A model generated the notes under the pieces. That model was not told the origin of the DNA, made no database searches, and was given only the letters and a program-made list of their open reading frames with translations. From positions 1 through 64,000 of the forward strand of contig JADKAM010000007.1 of NCBI GenBank assembly GCA_016715365.1: a DNA stretch of 64,000 bases, in the 5' to 3' direction. Positions 29,143 through 38,073 of the stretch are shown piece by piece (the first letter of the stretch is position 1; each line of letters starts with the position of its first letter). Source of the stretch: Chitinophagaceae bacterium. GTDB lineage: Bacteria > Bacteroidota > Bacteroidia > Chitinophagales > Chitinophagaceae. A program made the position numbers and the translations under genes.

Positions 29143-29657
29143 ATGAACCATTATTTTAAAATAGGAAAACTAGCTGCCAGCACTGGCTTAAAAGGCGAAC
29201 TGGTTTTGCAACATAACCTGGGAAAAAAAACGACGCTCAAAGGTTTGGAAGCTATTTTTTTGGAAGAAAAAAAAGACAGCTTTATTCCTTATTTTTTGGA
29301 ATCAGCCAAAATCAGAAACCATAACGAAACAGTGATTAAACTGGAAGGTATTGATATTGTGGAAACAGCCCGTAAACTTACTCCCCGTGAAGTTTGGATA
29401 GAGGAGGCAGATTTCAAAAATTCGCAGACAAGTCATCGCCCATTGCACTGCTTGGTTTTAATATTATAAATGAAGGCGAAGATCTGGGCGAAATACTGGA
29501 AGTGATTGAACAGCCACACCAGGTTTTATGTGCTATACTTTTAAATGGTAAAGAAGCGCTGATACCCATTCATGAGGACAGCCTTGAAAAAGTAGACGCA
29601 AAGAATAGAAAAGTGTATGTTAGTTTGCCGGATGGATTGCTGGAAATTTACAGGTAA
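29143..29657 (+). CDS. rimM: 16S rRNA processing protein RimM (one frameshift as given)
   Basis: RimM helps mature the 30S head and binds S19. The N-terminal half (MNHYFKIGKLAASTGLKGELVL) runs in one frame to about 29410; the rest (FADKSSPIALLGFNIINE, PHQVLCAILLNGKEALIPIHEDSLEKVD, LPDGLLEIYR) is one frame over. Restoring one T in the GATTTC near 29409-29414 joins them into a protein of about 171 residues, normal for RimM, containing the PRC-barrel half. Both halves are well conserved, so the break is probably a sequence error. It lies between rpsP and dinB. Confidence 0.88.
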
Positions 29658-29673
29658 GATTTAATTTAGCAAA

Positions 29674-30828
29674 GTGAACACCCCCCAACGCATCATAGTA
29701 CATTTAGACCTGGATACCTTTTTTCTATCTGTTGAGCTGCTCAATCACCCTGAGCATATTGGTAAACCTGCATTTGTTGGGGGAAGAGAAAGGGGCGTAG
29801 TTACTTCTGCAAGTTATGAGGCAAGGGCTTTTGGTGTTCGTAGCGGAATGCCCAGTCGTAAAGCCTTACAGCTTTGTCCGCAAGCGATTGTATTAGGCGG
29901 GAGCCGTGGTGAATACAGCCGCTACAGCCGCTGGGTTACGCAAATTATTGCCGCCAAAGCTCCGCTGTTTGAAAAAGCATCGGTTGATGAATTCTACATT
30001 GACCTTACCGGCATGCAGAAATTTTTTGATCCCCTGCAATGGACAATAGATCTGCGTAAACAGATCATGGATGAGACCAAACTGCCCATTTCATTTGGCA
30101 TGGCCAGCAATAAAATGATGGCAAAGATTGCAACTGATGAAGCCAAGCCTAATGGTTATTTACAAGTGCCTTTTGGAAAAGAGAAAGAGTTTTTAGCCCC
30201 CATGAAAGTGAGTAAAATTCCCGGTGTTGGTGAACACACAGACGAAGTGTTGAAAGCAATGGGCATTGTTACCATTAAAGACATCAGCGAAAAAACGCAG
30301 GAAGAACTGGAAGATCGCTTGGGGAAATGGGGCATTGATCTCTGGCACAAAAGCCAGGGCATTCATCATGGCGAAGTATCAAGTTATCACGAAGCCAAAT
30401 CAATCTCCAGCGAACATACTTTTGATGAAAATAAACTGGATATAGCTTTTTTAAAAAGTGAACTGGTAAGACTTACAGAAAAAATTGCTTACGAATTGCG
30501 GCAGGATGGAAAAGTTGCCGGTTGCGTGGCAGTTAAGATACGCTATCACGATTTTGAAACAACATCCCGGCAAACAACTATTCCTTACACCTGTGCCGAT
30601 GATGAAATTATTCCGGTGGTGAAAGAACTGTTTGATAAATTGTATAAGAAAGGAGAACCCGTTCGCCTGCTGGGCGTGCGCTTGAGCGAACTTACAAATG
30701 ATGCCATACAAACCAACCTGTTTGATGATGTGGAAAGAAAAACAGACCTGTACAAAGCGATAGACAATGTTAAAAACCGCTTTGGAAAAAATTTGATAAA
30801 CAGGGCATCATCATCTAAAAATAAGTGA
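29674..30828 (+). CDS. dinB: DNA polymerase IV (Y family)
   Basis: This 384-residue translesion polymerase starts with GTG (29674), reading MNTPQRIIVHLDLDTFFLSVELL. Catalytic acids lie in HLDLDTFF and in SVDEFYIDL. The thumb HhH region KIPGVGEHTDEVLKAMGI and the little-finger domain follow. DinB bypasses damaged bases with low fidelity. A C-terminal clamp-binding-like QTNLFDD is present near 350. It starts 16 bp after rimM, so it is probably co-transcribed, and it ends exactly where a minus-strand gene ends. Confidence 0.95.
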   Translation: MNTPQRIIVHLDLDTFFLSVELLNHPEHIGKPAFVGGRERGVVTSASYEARAFGVRSGMPSRKALQLCPQAIVLGGSRGEYSRYSRWVTQIIAAKAPLFEKASVDEFYIDLTGMQKFFDPLQWTIDLRKQIMDETKLPISFGMASNKMMAKIATDEAKPNGYLQVPFGKEKEFLAPMKVSKIPGVGEHTDEVLKAMGIVTIKDISEKTQEELEDRLGKWGIDLWHKSQGIHHGEVSSYHEAKSISSEHTFDENKLDIAFLKSELVRLTEKIAYELRQDGKVAGCVAVKIRYHDFETTSRQTTIPYTCADDEIIPVVKELFDKLYKKGEPVRLLGVRLSELTNDAIQTNLFDDVERKTDLYKAIDNVKNRFGKNLINRASSSKNK

Positions 30829-31545
30829 TTAATTCTTCTTCAACTGCTGCAATAATGCCCGTATATCTTTTGGCAACTCAGCTTTCAGGTCTACAACTTT
30901 CCCATCAGCATCTGTAAACTTTAACCGGTAAGAATGCAGCGCCAGCCTGTTCAGCATCGGCCTTTCTTCTTCGTCATGTTTGCTTAATTTGTATTTCTTT
31001 TTGATGGAAGAAAGCAGGACAGGTTTACCATCGCCATACAACTCATCGCAGGCAAGCGGATGGCCCATGTTTTTGCAATGCACCCGTATCTGGTGCGTAC
31101 GGCCGGTGTGCAACTGAAACTGCACCAGTGAAAATGTTTTGTTTTCTTCAATCACTTCATAATCGGTTACTGAAGGTTTGCCTCGTTGATGAACTATATA
31201 AAAACCTTTTTGCACGCCATGTTCGGCAATGGGCGCATCAATGGTTCCTTTTTTGGGAGAAGGAATACCATGCACCAGGCCCATGTAATATTTTTCAATT
31301 TCTCTTCCTTCAAAAAGCTGGGAGAAGAATTTATGTGCTGCTTCTGTTTTTGCAAAGATGATGATGCCGCTGGTGTCTCTATCCAAACGGTGAACAGTAA
31401 AGATGGAACCATACTTTTCCAGCAAAATATCTTTAAGTGATGTTTGTGTTTGCTCCCTGTCGGGTATAGATAATAAACCCGCCGGCTTATTTACAGCAAC
31501 AAACGAATCGTTTTCGAAAACAATCTCTGGATTATACTTTTTCAA
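30829..31545 (-). CDS. RluA-family pseudouridine synthase
   Basis: This 238-residue enzyme has the catalytic HRLDRDTSGIIIFAK motif (Asp in RLD) near residues 50-64 and the family's NKPAGLLSIP and TGRTHQIRVH segments. It lacks an N-terminal S4 domain. RluA/RluC/RluD types isomerise uridines in 23S rRNA or tRNA; which site is modified cannot be told from the sequence. It ends back to back with dinB, with no spacer, and starts 3 bp after the rluB-like gene, forming an operon with it. Confidence 0.92.
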   Translation of the reverse strand: MKKYNPEIVFENDSFVAVNKPAGLLSIPDREQTQTSLKDILLEKYGSIFTVHRLDRDTSGIIIFAKTEAAHKFFSQLFEGREIEKYYMGLVHGIPSPKKGTIDAPIAEHGVQKGFYIVHQRGKPSVTDYEVIEENKTFSLVQFQLHTGRTHQIRVHCKNMGHPLACDELYGDGKPVLLSSIKKKYKLSKHDEEERPMLNRLALHSYRLKFTDADGKVVDLKAELPKDIRALLQQLKKN

Positions 31546-31548
31546 AGC

Positions 31549-32574
31549 TTATTTCTTTTTGGAAGTGTTCATGTATTTCAGCAGGCGTATTTCTTTTTCG
31601 CTCAGGTAACGCCACTTGCTGCGCTCTACATTTTTCTTGGTAAGGTTGGCATACATCACACTGTCCAAACCCTTAACATCATAACCCAGGTGTTCAAATA
31701 TGCGGCGTACAATGCGGTTGCGGCCACTGTGCAGTTCAATACCAATGATTGATTTGTCTTTACTATCGGCATATGCCAGGCTATCAATTAAAATTTCACC
31801 ATCTTCCAAGGTAAGGCCGTCAACAATTTTATCAAAGTGCGCCTTGGTAAGCGGCTTATCTAATTTTACTTCGTAGATCTTTTTTATTTCGTAGCTGGGG
31901 TGAGAAAGTTTTTGTGTAAGATCACCATCATTGGTCAGCAACAAAACACCCGAAGTGTTTCTGTCTAACCGGCCAATTGGATAAACCCTCTCTGTTGTAG
32001 CCTGCTTTATCAGTTGCAGCACCGTTTTTCTTCCCTGCGGATCATCGGTGGTGGTTATATAATCTTTGGGCTTGTTAAGTAAGATGTAAACGAGATTTTT
32101 TGTAACAAATAATTTTTTCCCATTGTAAATCACTTCCGCTTTTTCTTCGATCTTAAATCCAGGCTCAGTTACTACAACTCCATTCACTTTTACTTTGCCT
32201 GCTGTTATCAACTCTACGGCTTCTCTGCGTGAACAAACACCACAATGAGCCATAAATTTATTCAACGGCATAATGCCGGTTGGCACATTATCATTGGCTG
32301 CAATTGCTTTGGCCGATTTTTGATGGGGTGTTTTTGCTGCGCCACGTGGTTTGTCAACTGCTGCAACTGCGGGAGCTTTACCTTTCGCATTATCAGCGGC
32401 CTTTGTTGCCATGCCGCCTTTTTTTGCCTGACGGGCAAGGTATTCTTCCTTCTTCTTCTCCTCAAAAAAAGCATTCCGTTCTTTACGGTACTTTTTCTTT
32501 TCCTGGCGGAATTCTTCTTTAACTACGCTGTTCTTCTTTTTGGGAACAAATTTCTGGAATGGCGACTGGCTCAT
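31549..32574 (-). CDS. rluB: RsuA/RluB-family pseudouridine synthase with S4 domain and basic N-terminus
   Basis: Of 341 residues, the first ~100 form a Lys/Ala-rich, probably disordered extension (KKYRKERNAFFEEKKKEEY). An S4 RNA-binding domain follows (LNKFMAHCGVCSRREAVELITAGKVKVNG), then the catalytic domain with PIGRLDRNTSGVLLLTNDGDL. RluB modifies U2605 of 23S rRNA in E. coli; RluE and RluF are close relatives, so the symbol is tentative. The basic extension is common in Bacteroidota. A TATCTTTG box lies about 40 nt upstream. Confidence 0.88.
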   Translation of the reverse strand: MSQSPFQKFVPKKKNSVVKEEFRQEKKKYRKERNAFFEEKKKEEYLARQAKKGGMATKAADNAKGKAPAVAAVDKPRGAAKTPHQKSAKAIAANDNVPTGIMPLNKFMAHCGVCSRREAVELITAGKVKVNGVVVTEPGFKIEEKAEVIYNGKKLFVTKNLVYILLNKPKDYITTTDDPQGRKTVLQLIKQATTERVYPIGRLDRNTSGVLLLTNDGDLTQKLSHPSYEIKKIYEVKLDKPLTKAHFDKIVDGLTLEDGEILIDSLAYADSKDKSIIGIELHSGRNRIVRRIFEHLGYDVKGLDSVMYANLTKKNVERSKWRYLSEKEIRLLKYMNTSKKK

Positions 32575-32614
32575 GTTTGACGTGATTTTGCTGTTTTACA
32601 ACAGTAGTGAGCCA

Positions 32615-32622
32615 CAAAGATA
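32615..32622 (-). promoter_or_regulatory. -7 box TATCTTTG upstream of rluB
   Basis: An exact TAnnTTTG match on the minus strand, 40 nt before the rluB-like start codon. Confidence 0.55.
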
Positions 32623-32880
32623 GTTTTTTTTCCGGTGAGCCACCCCAAGAGGGTGACTTACCGTGAAAAAAAAGCCATTCCTTTTGGGAATAGCTTTATG
32701 GGCGGGTGGCGTGAGCATTCTCTTAACGGGCATTGGGCGTGTTTGAAATTGCCTCAGCCGAATTCTTTGTCCATTTACAGAAAAGAAAGGGGGGAAGTCG
32801 GCGCTTCAAAACTTCTATAAGTGAAGGCTGTTAGATGCAGATTGGTTTAATTATCGCCGGTAGCTTTGACTTTGTTATAT

Positions 32881-32916
32881 AAAAAAAGCCATCCCGCTTA
32901 TGGCGGGATAGCTTTT
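32881..32916 (-). terminator. Intrinsic terminator of the Spy-like gene
   Basis: ATCCCGC (32891-32897) pairs with GCGGGAT (32903-32909), extended by AAAAGC/GCTTTT arms. A T-run follows on the minus strand. It lies 20 nt past the stop. Confidence 0.88.
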
Positions 32917-32935
32917 GCTGGTATTAGGGTAATTA

Positions 32936-33559
32936 TTATTTTTTAACTCTTGATCTGTCACCACGGTTCTTCTTCATTTCTTCTTTTTTCTTCAACTGCT
33001 CGGCTGTAAATATTTTGTTGTGCTGATCTTTTGCCTGGGTTTTTAAAGCCATCATCTGCGCTTTCTTTTGTTCCCTGCTCAGCGATTCATTGTTTCTGAT
33101 CTGTTCAGCTTTTGCATGATTGGCTGCCTGCTGCGCTTTTAATTTTGTAACCTGCTCATCAGTTAAGTTGAGATTGGTTTTCATTCTATCCAGGCGCTTT
33201 GCATAACCGGCTTCTTTTTTAGCTTTATGTTCTGCTCTTAATTGCGTTTGTTTTGCTTTTTGGTCGGCAGTTAACAAGCCATCCATTTTTGTTTTTCTTT
33301 CTTTAAGAATGGCAGCTTTTCTGTCACGCTGTTCTTTTACAGTAATGCTTTCATTCTTGTTAAGCTCCTGCATTTTTTTGCGACTGTCTTCATTAATTGT
33401 TTTTGCCTGGGCTTTCTGAGCATCAGTAAAATTCAATTGTTTGGCCATCATGCCTTTTTGATGTTTATTATGATGACCTTTTTTACCCATTTTATCCTGT
33501 GCACTTACGGTAGCTGTTAAAGCAAAAATGGCAATCAGGGGAATTAATAGTTTTTTCAT
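32936..33559 (-). CDS. Secreted Spy/CpxP-like LTxxQ-repeat protein
   Basis: This 207-residue, very basic, helical protein has a signal peptide (MKKLLIPLIAIFALTATVSAQ) followed by a His/Lys stretch (KMGKKGHHNKHQKG). Two LTxxQ-like repeats are visible: LNFTDAQKAQ near 42-51 and LNLTDEQVTKL near 130-140, each leading into long charged helices, with a third degenerate one (FTAEQLKKKEE). Spy and CpxP are periplasmic chaperone or stress proteins with this motif. Whether this one has chaperone activity is inference. It carries its own terminator. Confidence 0.75.
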   Translation of the reverse strand: MKKLLIPLIAIFALTATVSAQDKMGKKGHHNKHQKGMMAKQLNFTDAQKAQAKTINEDSRKKMQELNKNESITVKEQRDRKAAILKERKTKMDGLLTADQKAKQTQLRAEHKAKKEAGYAKRLDRMKTNLNLTDEQVTKLKAQQAANHAKAEQIRNNESLSREQKKAQMMALKTQAKDQHNKIFTAEQLKKKEEMKKNRGDRSRVKK

Positions 33560-33633
33560 GTCTATATTTTTTAATTGTTTACATATAGACTGAAAGAAGA
33601 TAGCGGAGTTTAACGGGGACTGTTAAATAAAAC

Positions 33634-34680
33634 CTAAGCCTGGTTTTTATTGGCCAATTGCCCGCAGGCTGCATCAATATCTTTACCACGGCTGCGGCGC
33701 ACCCTTACATTAACCCGGTTTTTTGCCAGGTAATCTGTAAACACCTGCGTAGTGTCTTCATCCGATTTTAAGTAAGGGATGCCTGAAACCGGGTTAAACT
33801 CAATTACATTTATTAAATGTGTAGGAATTTTGCGATACACTTTTACTAATTCTTCTGCGTCTTCTACACTGTCATTCACACCTTTTAAAAGAACGTATTC
33901 CAGTGTAATATCGTTTTTGGTTTGCTCGTAAAAATAATTCAGTGCTTCAGTTAATGCAGCAATATTATTGCTTTCATTAATGGCCATGATGGTATTGCGC
34001 TTTTCATCGTTGGCGGCATGTAATGATAAGGCCAGGTTAAACCTCACTTTATCATCTCCCAGCTGCTTTATCATTTTTGCAACACCTGCGGTGGAAACAG
34101 TAATTCTTTTAGGGCTCATCGCCATACTATCGCTGGCGGTAATCCTTTCAATAGATTTTAAAACATTGTTGTAATTCAATAATGGCTCGCCCATACCCAT
34201 GTAAACAATATTGGTAATGCCGGTGCCGTACATTTTTTCGCTCTGCTCATTCAGTATCGCTACCTGGTCGTATATCTCATCAAAGTGCAGGTTGCGCTTG
34301 CGGTCCATTAAACCGGTTGCGCAAAATTTGCAGGCAAGGCTGCAACCAATTTGCGATGATACACAGGCTGTATTTCTTTTTTCGGTCGGAATGATCACGC
34401 CTTCCAGCAAATGCCCGTCAAATGTTTTAAACCTCGACTTTAAAGTACCATCACTGCTGTGCTGGGTGGTATCTACCGTCATGGTGTTAAATTCAAATTC
34501 TTCAGCCAGTTTTTTACGCAGATCAAGCGATAAATTGCTCATGTCATCAAAACTGCGGGCATTTTTCTTCCAGAGCCATTCATAGGCCTGTATGGCACGA
34601 AATTTTTTATCTCCGATGGATTCAAAATATTCTTTTAATTCTATAAGGCTTAAGCTCCGTATGTTTTTTACTGCTGACAT
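33634..34680 (-). CDS. rlmN: Dual-specificity RNA methyltransferase RlmN
   Basis: This 348-residue radical-SAM enzyme methylates C2 of A2503 in 23S rRNA and A37 of some tRNAs. The Fe-S motif CxxxCxxC is C113, C117, C120 (CSLACKFC), followed by ATGLMDRKRNL. The GMGEPLLNYNNV SAM-binding segment and the C-terminal Cys in AACGQLA (mechanistic Cys) are present. Length is normal. The start codon lies only 4 nt after a TACCTTTG promoter box, so the mRNA may be leaderless. Confidence 0.96.
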   Translation of the reverse strand: MSAVKNIRSLSLIELKEYFESIGDKKFRAIQAYEWLWKKNARSFDDMSNLSLDLRKKLAEEFEFNTMTVDTTQHSSDGTLKSRFKTFDGHLLEGVIIPTEKRNTACVSSQIGCSLACKFCATGLMDRKRNLHFDEIYDQVAILNEQSEKMYGTGITNIVYMGMGEPLLNYNNVLKSIERITASDSMAMSPKRITVSTAGVAKMIKQLGDDKVRFNLALSLHAANDEKRNTIMAINESNNIAALTEALNYFYEQTKNDITLEYVLLKGVNDSVEDAEELVKVYRKIPTHLINVIEFNPVSGIPYLKSDEDTTQVFTDYLAKNRVNVRVRRSRGKDIDAACGQLANKNQA

Positions 34681-34684
34681 GCGG

Positions 34685-34692
34685 CAAAGGTA
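34685..34692 (-). promoter_or_regulatory. -7 box TACCTTTG, 4 nt before the rlmN ATG
   Basis: The minus strand reads TACCTTTGCCGCATG into the start codon. With transcription usually beginning 4-8 nt after this box, the message would have almost no 5' leader. No clear -33 was found. Confidence 0.6.
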
Positions 34693-34817
34693 CTGCCGGT
34701 AGCGTTATTTTTGGTATTTATATGCCATTGCGGTATATAAAATAACAGCCTGATGATAAATTTGTAGATTACACACCAGTAATTATCAGGAGGACGGTAT
34801 AAGAGTTTAAGCGGTAA

Positions 34818-34847
34818 TTGGGTGTAATTTTCTAAACTATATCTTTG
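34818..34847 (+). promoter_or_regulatory. Promoter of the thiolase gene (TTG-N19-TATCTTTG)
   Basis: TTG at 34818-34820 and TATCTTTG at 34840-34847, 19 nt apart, match the consensus. The leader would be about 17 nt. Confidence 0.75.
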
Positions 34848-34870
34848 TAACCAGCTCATAAAAAAATTAA

Positions 34871-36064
34871 ATGGAAACAGTTTACATTATTGATTCAATC
34901 AGAACGCCCATCGGAAAATATGGTGGCGCTTTAAGTGGCGTAAGGCCCGATGATCTGCTGGCTCATGTGATAAGCGTATTGGTAAAAAGAAATGCCAATA
35001 TTGATGTGAATGCTATTGAAGATGTGATTGCCGGTGCTGCCAACCAAAGTGGCGAAGATAACCGCAATGTGGCCCGCATGGCGGCTTTGCTGGCGGGCTT
35101 GCCGCCAACGGTTGCAGGCAATACCGTAAATCGTTTATGTGCCAGCGGCTTGCAGGCTATTATGGATTGTGCCCGGGCAATTGCCTGCGGCGATGGAGAA
35201 TTGATGATTGCCTGCGGTGTAGAAAGTATGAGCAGGGCGCCCTACGTAATGCCAAAAAGCACAACCCCATTTGGCCGTGAGCAACAGATTGTTGACACTA
35301 CTTTGGGCTGGCGTTTTGTAAATAAAAAGCTTGCTGAATTATATTATCCATATACCATGGGCGAAACCGCAGAGAATGTTGCCAAACGCTGGAACATCAG
35401 CCGGCATGCGCAGGATGGGTTTGCATTTGCCAGTCAGCAGAAATACGAGAAAGCACTTGCCGAAAATAAATTTGCCGATGAGATAACGCCCATACAGGTA
35501 CAAATTGGTAAAGAGGTTTTTGATTTTGATAAAGATGAGCATCCGCGACTTTCCAGCATGGATAAACTGGCACAATTAAAAGCAGCATTTGCAAAAGACG
35601 GAACAGTTACCGCCGGAAACAGCAGCGGCATTAATGATGGTGCTGCGGCTATGTTACTGGCAAGCGAAACTGCTGTAACAAAGTACGGTTTACAACCCAT
35701 GGCTAAAATTGTGAGTATGGCAGTTGCGGGTGTAGATCCGGCCATTATGGGCATTGGCCCGGTACCCGCTACCAACAAAGCTTTGCAAAGAGCAGGCCTG
35801 CAGGTTGCTGATTTAGATTTGATCGAACTGAATGAAGCCTTTGCTTCCCAATCCATTGCCTGTATACATGACCTTGGTCTAGACCTGGAAAAAGTAAATG
35901 TAAACGGTGGCGCCATTGCACTGGGGCATCCATTGGGTTGCAGCGGTGTAAGAATTTCCACCACTTTATTGCATGAAATGAAAAGACGTAAAGCTAAATA
36001 CGGACTGGCTACCATGTGTATTGGCGTTGGGCAGGGCTCGGCAATTATTTATGAAGCGTTATGA
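34871..36064 (+). CDS. Acetyl-CoA C-acyltransferase (thiolase)
   Basis: This 397-residue thiolase cleaves or forms 3-ketoacyl-CoA. The acyl-accepting Cys is C90 in NTVNRLCASGLQ. The catalytic His is in NGGAIALGHPLGCSG and the second Cys in MCIGVGQGSA. The sequence resembles beta-ketoadipyl-CoA/3-ketoacyl-CoA thiolases (PcaF/FadA type); the chain-length preference cannot be read from it. It has its own promoter and faces hisS tail to tail over a long hairpin, with no beta-oxidation partner next to it. Confidence 0.95.
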   Translation: METVYIIDSIRTPIGKYGGALSGVRPDDLLAHVISVLVKRNANIDVNAIEDVIAGAANQSGEDNRNVARMAALLAGLPPTVAGNTVNRLCASGLQAIMDCARAIACGDGELMIACGVESMSRAPYVMPKSTTPFGREQQIVDTTLGWRFVNKKLAELYYPYTMGETAENVAKRWNISRHAQDGFAFASQQKYEKALAENKFADEITPIQVQIGKEVFDFDKDEHPRLSSMDKLAQLKAAFAKDGTVTAGNSSGINDGAAAMLLASETAVTKYGLQPMAKIVSMAVAGVDPAIMGIGPVPATNKALQRAGLQVADLDLIELNEAFASQSIACIHDLGLDLEKVNVNGGAIALGHPLGCSGVRISTTLLHEMKRRKAKYGLATMCIGVGQGSAIIYEAL

Positions 36065-36080
36065 AGAATGTATTTTGGAG

Positions 36081-36163
36081 GCTGTCAGGCTGAGCTTGTC
36101 GAAGCCGATATGAGCAATAGTGTCTTCAATTAATCCGCCTTCGACAAGCTCAGGCTGACAGCT
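36081..36163. terminator. Long hairpin between convergent thiolase and hisS
   Basis: Arms of about 24 nt at 36081-36104 and 36140-36163 pair with one mismatch; each contains GCTGTCAG, CTGAGCTTGTCGAAG words. A TTTT follows on the plus strand. Its position suits a bidirectional terminator, and it is the well-preserved relative of the repeat inside the thr operon (14232-14321). Confidence 0.8.
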
Positions 36164-36194
36164 TTTAGTAAAAAAGCGAGTTCAAATTTGAATA

Positions 36195-37565
36195 CTATAA
36201 ATTTTTCAAATAGCCAGCCAGGTTTTCTAAAGCCAAAGTTTCCTGGTTACCGGTTGCCAGATTTTTAACAGCGCAGTTTTTTTCTTCTATTTCTTTACTG
36301 CCGATGATGACTACAAAAGGTATATTTTTCTTTTCGGCGTAAGTAAACTGTTTGTTGATCTTGGTTGCTTCGTGGTACAGCTCACAGGCAATGCCGCTGC
36401 TGCGTAATTGCTGCATTATGCCAAAAGCAAAGCGGCTCTCCACTTCTCCCATATTAAATAACAAGGCTTTTGTACTTACCTGTACATCCTGCGGAAATAA
36501 ATTCATTTCTTCCAGCACATCATAAATTCTATCTACACCAAAACTGATACCCACGCCAGGGATATTGGGTACGCCAAATAAACCTGTTAAATCATCATAA
36601 CGGCCGCCACCACCAATGCTGCCCATCTTTACTTCTTCGGGTGCTTTGGCTTCAAAAATTATTCCGGTGTAATAATTAAGGCCTCTTGCTAATGTAAAAT
36701 CAATGCTAAGGTTGGTGTTTTTTGTTTGCTGAAAAACAAAATCTACTTCTTCAATACCCTGTTTGCCAATTTCACTTGAGCCAATGAGCGATTTTATTTG
36801 CGTAAGTTTTTCTTCATTGGTTCCGGTAATGTTCAGGTAGCTTTCAATAATTGTTATCTGCTCATCTTTTAAACCACGTTCCTGTAATTCTTCTTTAACT
36901 TTTTCCAGGCCGATCTTATCTAACTTATCAATGGCAATGGTGATGTCGATCATTTTATCGGCACCGCCACATAGCTCAGCAAGTGCCACCAATATTTTTC
37001 GGCTGTTGATCTTTAATTCATAATTCTTCAACCCGAGTTTAATAAAAACTTCGTGGTAAATATTGGCCAGTTCAACTTCATTCAGCAGAGAAAGACTTCC
37101 AACCACATCCGCATCGCATTGTGTAAACTCACGGTAGCGGCCTTTTTGGGGCCTGTCGGCACGCCAAACAGGTTGTATCTGGTAACGGCGAAAAGGAAAA
37201 GTCAGTTTGGTATGGTTCATCGCCACGTAACGGGCAAAAGGAATGGTAAGGTCGTATTTTAAAGCCCTTTCAGTAATATCGCTGCTGCTTTTTCCTTCCA
37301 GTAATTTTTCAAAACCGGCTTTCGATTTTTCAATATTCTTTTCGTTGTTGATGCCGTTGTTTAAAATTTTAAAGATCAGTTTATCTCCTTCCTCACCATA
37401 CTTTCCCATCAATGTTTCCAGGTTCTCCATCGCCGGTGTTTCCAAAGGCTGAAAGCTGTACAGTTCAAAAACATTCCTGATTACAGAAAAAATATAGTTC
37501 CGCTTTCTTACAACTTCTGCCGAAAAATCCCTGGTGCCCTGCGGTATAGATGGTTTTGTGCTCAT
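36195..37565 (-). CDS. hisS: Histidine--tRNA ligase
   Basis: This 456-residue class II synthetase charges tRNA-His. It begins KPSIPQGTRDFSAE, with motif 2 FRRYQIQPVWRADRPQKGRYREF, the HisA segment ARGLNYYTGIIFE and motif 3 around GVGISFGVDRIYDV. The C-terminal anticodon-binding domain covers about 365-456. Length and order are normal for the bacterial enzyme. The upstream side carries a short word repeat and then the phosphatase gene on the same strand. Confidence 0.96.
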   Translation of the reverse strand: MSTKPSIPQGTRDFSAEVVRKRNYIFSVIRNVFELYSFQPLETPAMENLETLMGKYGEEGDKLIFKILNNGINNEKNIEKSKAGFEKLLEGKSSSDITERALKYDLTIPFARYVAMNHTKLTFPFRRYQIQPVWRADRPQKGRYREFTQCDADVVGSLSLLNEVELANIYHEVFIKLGLKNYELKINSRKILVALAELCGGADKMIDITIAIDKLDKIGLEKVKEELQERGLKDEQITIIESYLNITGTNEEKLTQIKSLIGSSEIGKQGIEEVDFVFQQTKNTNLSIDFTLARGLNYYTGIIFEAKAPEEVKMGSIGGGGRYDDLTGLFGVPNIPGVGISFGVDRIYDVLEEMNLFPQDVQVSTKALLFNMGEVESRFAFGIMQQLRSSGIACELYHEATKINKQFTYAEKKNIPFVVIIGSKEIEEKNCAVKNLATGNQETLALENLAGYLKNL

Positions 37566-37570
37566 GTTAG

Positions 37571-37597
37571 TCGTGAATGGTGAGTTGTGAATCGTGA
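37571..37597. repeat. Short word-repeat between hisS and the phosphatase gene
   Basis: Variants of GTGAATGG / GTGAGTT / GTGAATCG follow one another at 7-8 nt spacing. It has the texture of one arm of the other intergenic hairpins, but no second arm was found. Confidence 0.5.
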
Positions 37598-37601
37598 GAT
37601 C

Positions 37602-38057
37602 CTACCCATATTTTTTTATTATGTTGTCACAATTTCTGTCAATTATCTCAAATACTTCGTGGTAATGAATTTCCGGTCCGCTCCAGGGATCTGGTACATC
37701 CCGCTCTTCTCCCGGAAACGATTCTTCTAAAAACAAACTTACCTTTTTTGAGTCAAAATTATGTCTGGCAATGCGGTGCATATCCTGCAGTACATCGTTG
37801 GCCATGGCATAAATCAGATCATATTTGTCAATATCAGCTGCAATAAAACGCCTGCTTCTTTGTTTGCAGATATCCACACCGTTTGCAGCAGCCACTTTTA
37901 TACTTAAAGCATGTGGAGGTTCGCCGGTATGGTATCCGTTTGTTCCAGCGCTATCCACCTGCCAGTTCAACCCTGCTTTTAATGCTTTCTCCTGTAAAAT
38001 CCCTTCGGCCAGCGGGCTTCGGCAAATATTGCCCAGGCATACCATTAAAATTTTCAT
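37602..38057 (-). CDS. Low-molecular-weight protein-tyrosine phosphatase
   Basis: This 151-residue phosphatase has its active site at the N-terminus: VCLGNICRSPLAE gives C7-(x5)-R13 with Ser14. The general acid Asp lies in DVPDPWSG near residue 120. Family members dephosphorylate tyrosines on bacterial kinases or low-molecular-weight substrates; the target here is unknown. The ATG lies 4 nt after a TATCTTTG box, suggesting a leaderless mRNA. The divergently oriented neighbour is tonB. Confidence 0.94.
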   Translation of the reverse strand: MKILMVCLGNICRSPLAEGILQEKALKAGLNWQVDSAGTNGYHTGEPPHALSIKVAAANGVDICKQRSRRFIAADIDKYDLIYAMANDVLQDMHRIARHNFDSKKVSLFLEESFPGEERDVPDPWSGPEIHYHEVFEIIDRNCDNIIKKYG

Positions 38058-38061
38058 GAGG

Positions 38062-38069
38062 CAAAGATA
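38062..38069 (-). promoter_or_regulatory. -7 box TATCTTTG, 4 nt before the phosphatase ATG
   Basis: The minus strand reads TATCTTTGCCTCATG. Spacing to ATG is identical to rlmN and mnmE. Confidence 0.6.
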
Positions 38070-38073
38070 GGGA

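Larger units (their letters stand above)
32575..32935. other. 361-bp non-coding stretch with several small hairpins
   Basis: This lies between the Spy-like gene and rluB, both minus strand. It holds the rluB promoter box (32615-32622), a small stem CACCC/GGGTG (32641-32655), a terminator-like hairpin at 32670-32697 (AAAGC, ATTCC with GGAAT, GCTTT), a possible stem GCTTCA/TGAAGG near 32804-32826, and the terminator of the Spy-like gene. No gene is supported. Confidence 0.6.

Noticed and set aside
32635..32820. 61-codon plus-strand ORF between the Spy-like gene and rluB
   Set aside because: It runs through hairpin sequences and the rluB upstream region and has no protein-like composition.
35434..36015. 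193-codon minus-strand ORF opposite the thiolase
   Set aside because: It lies antisense to a clearly conserved thiolase and is a frame shadow.
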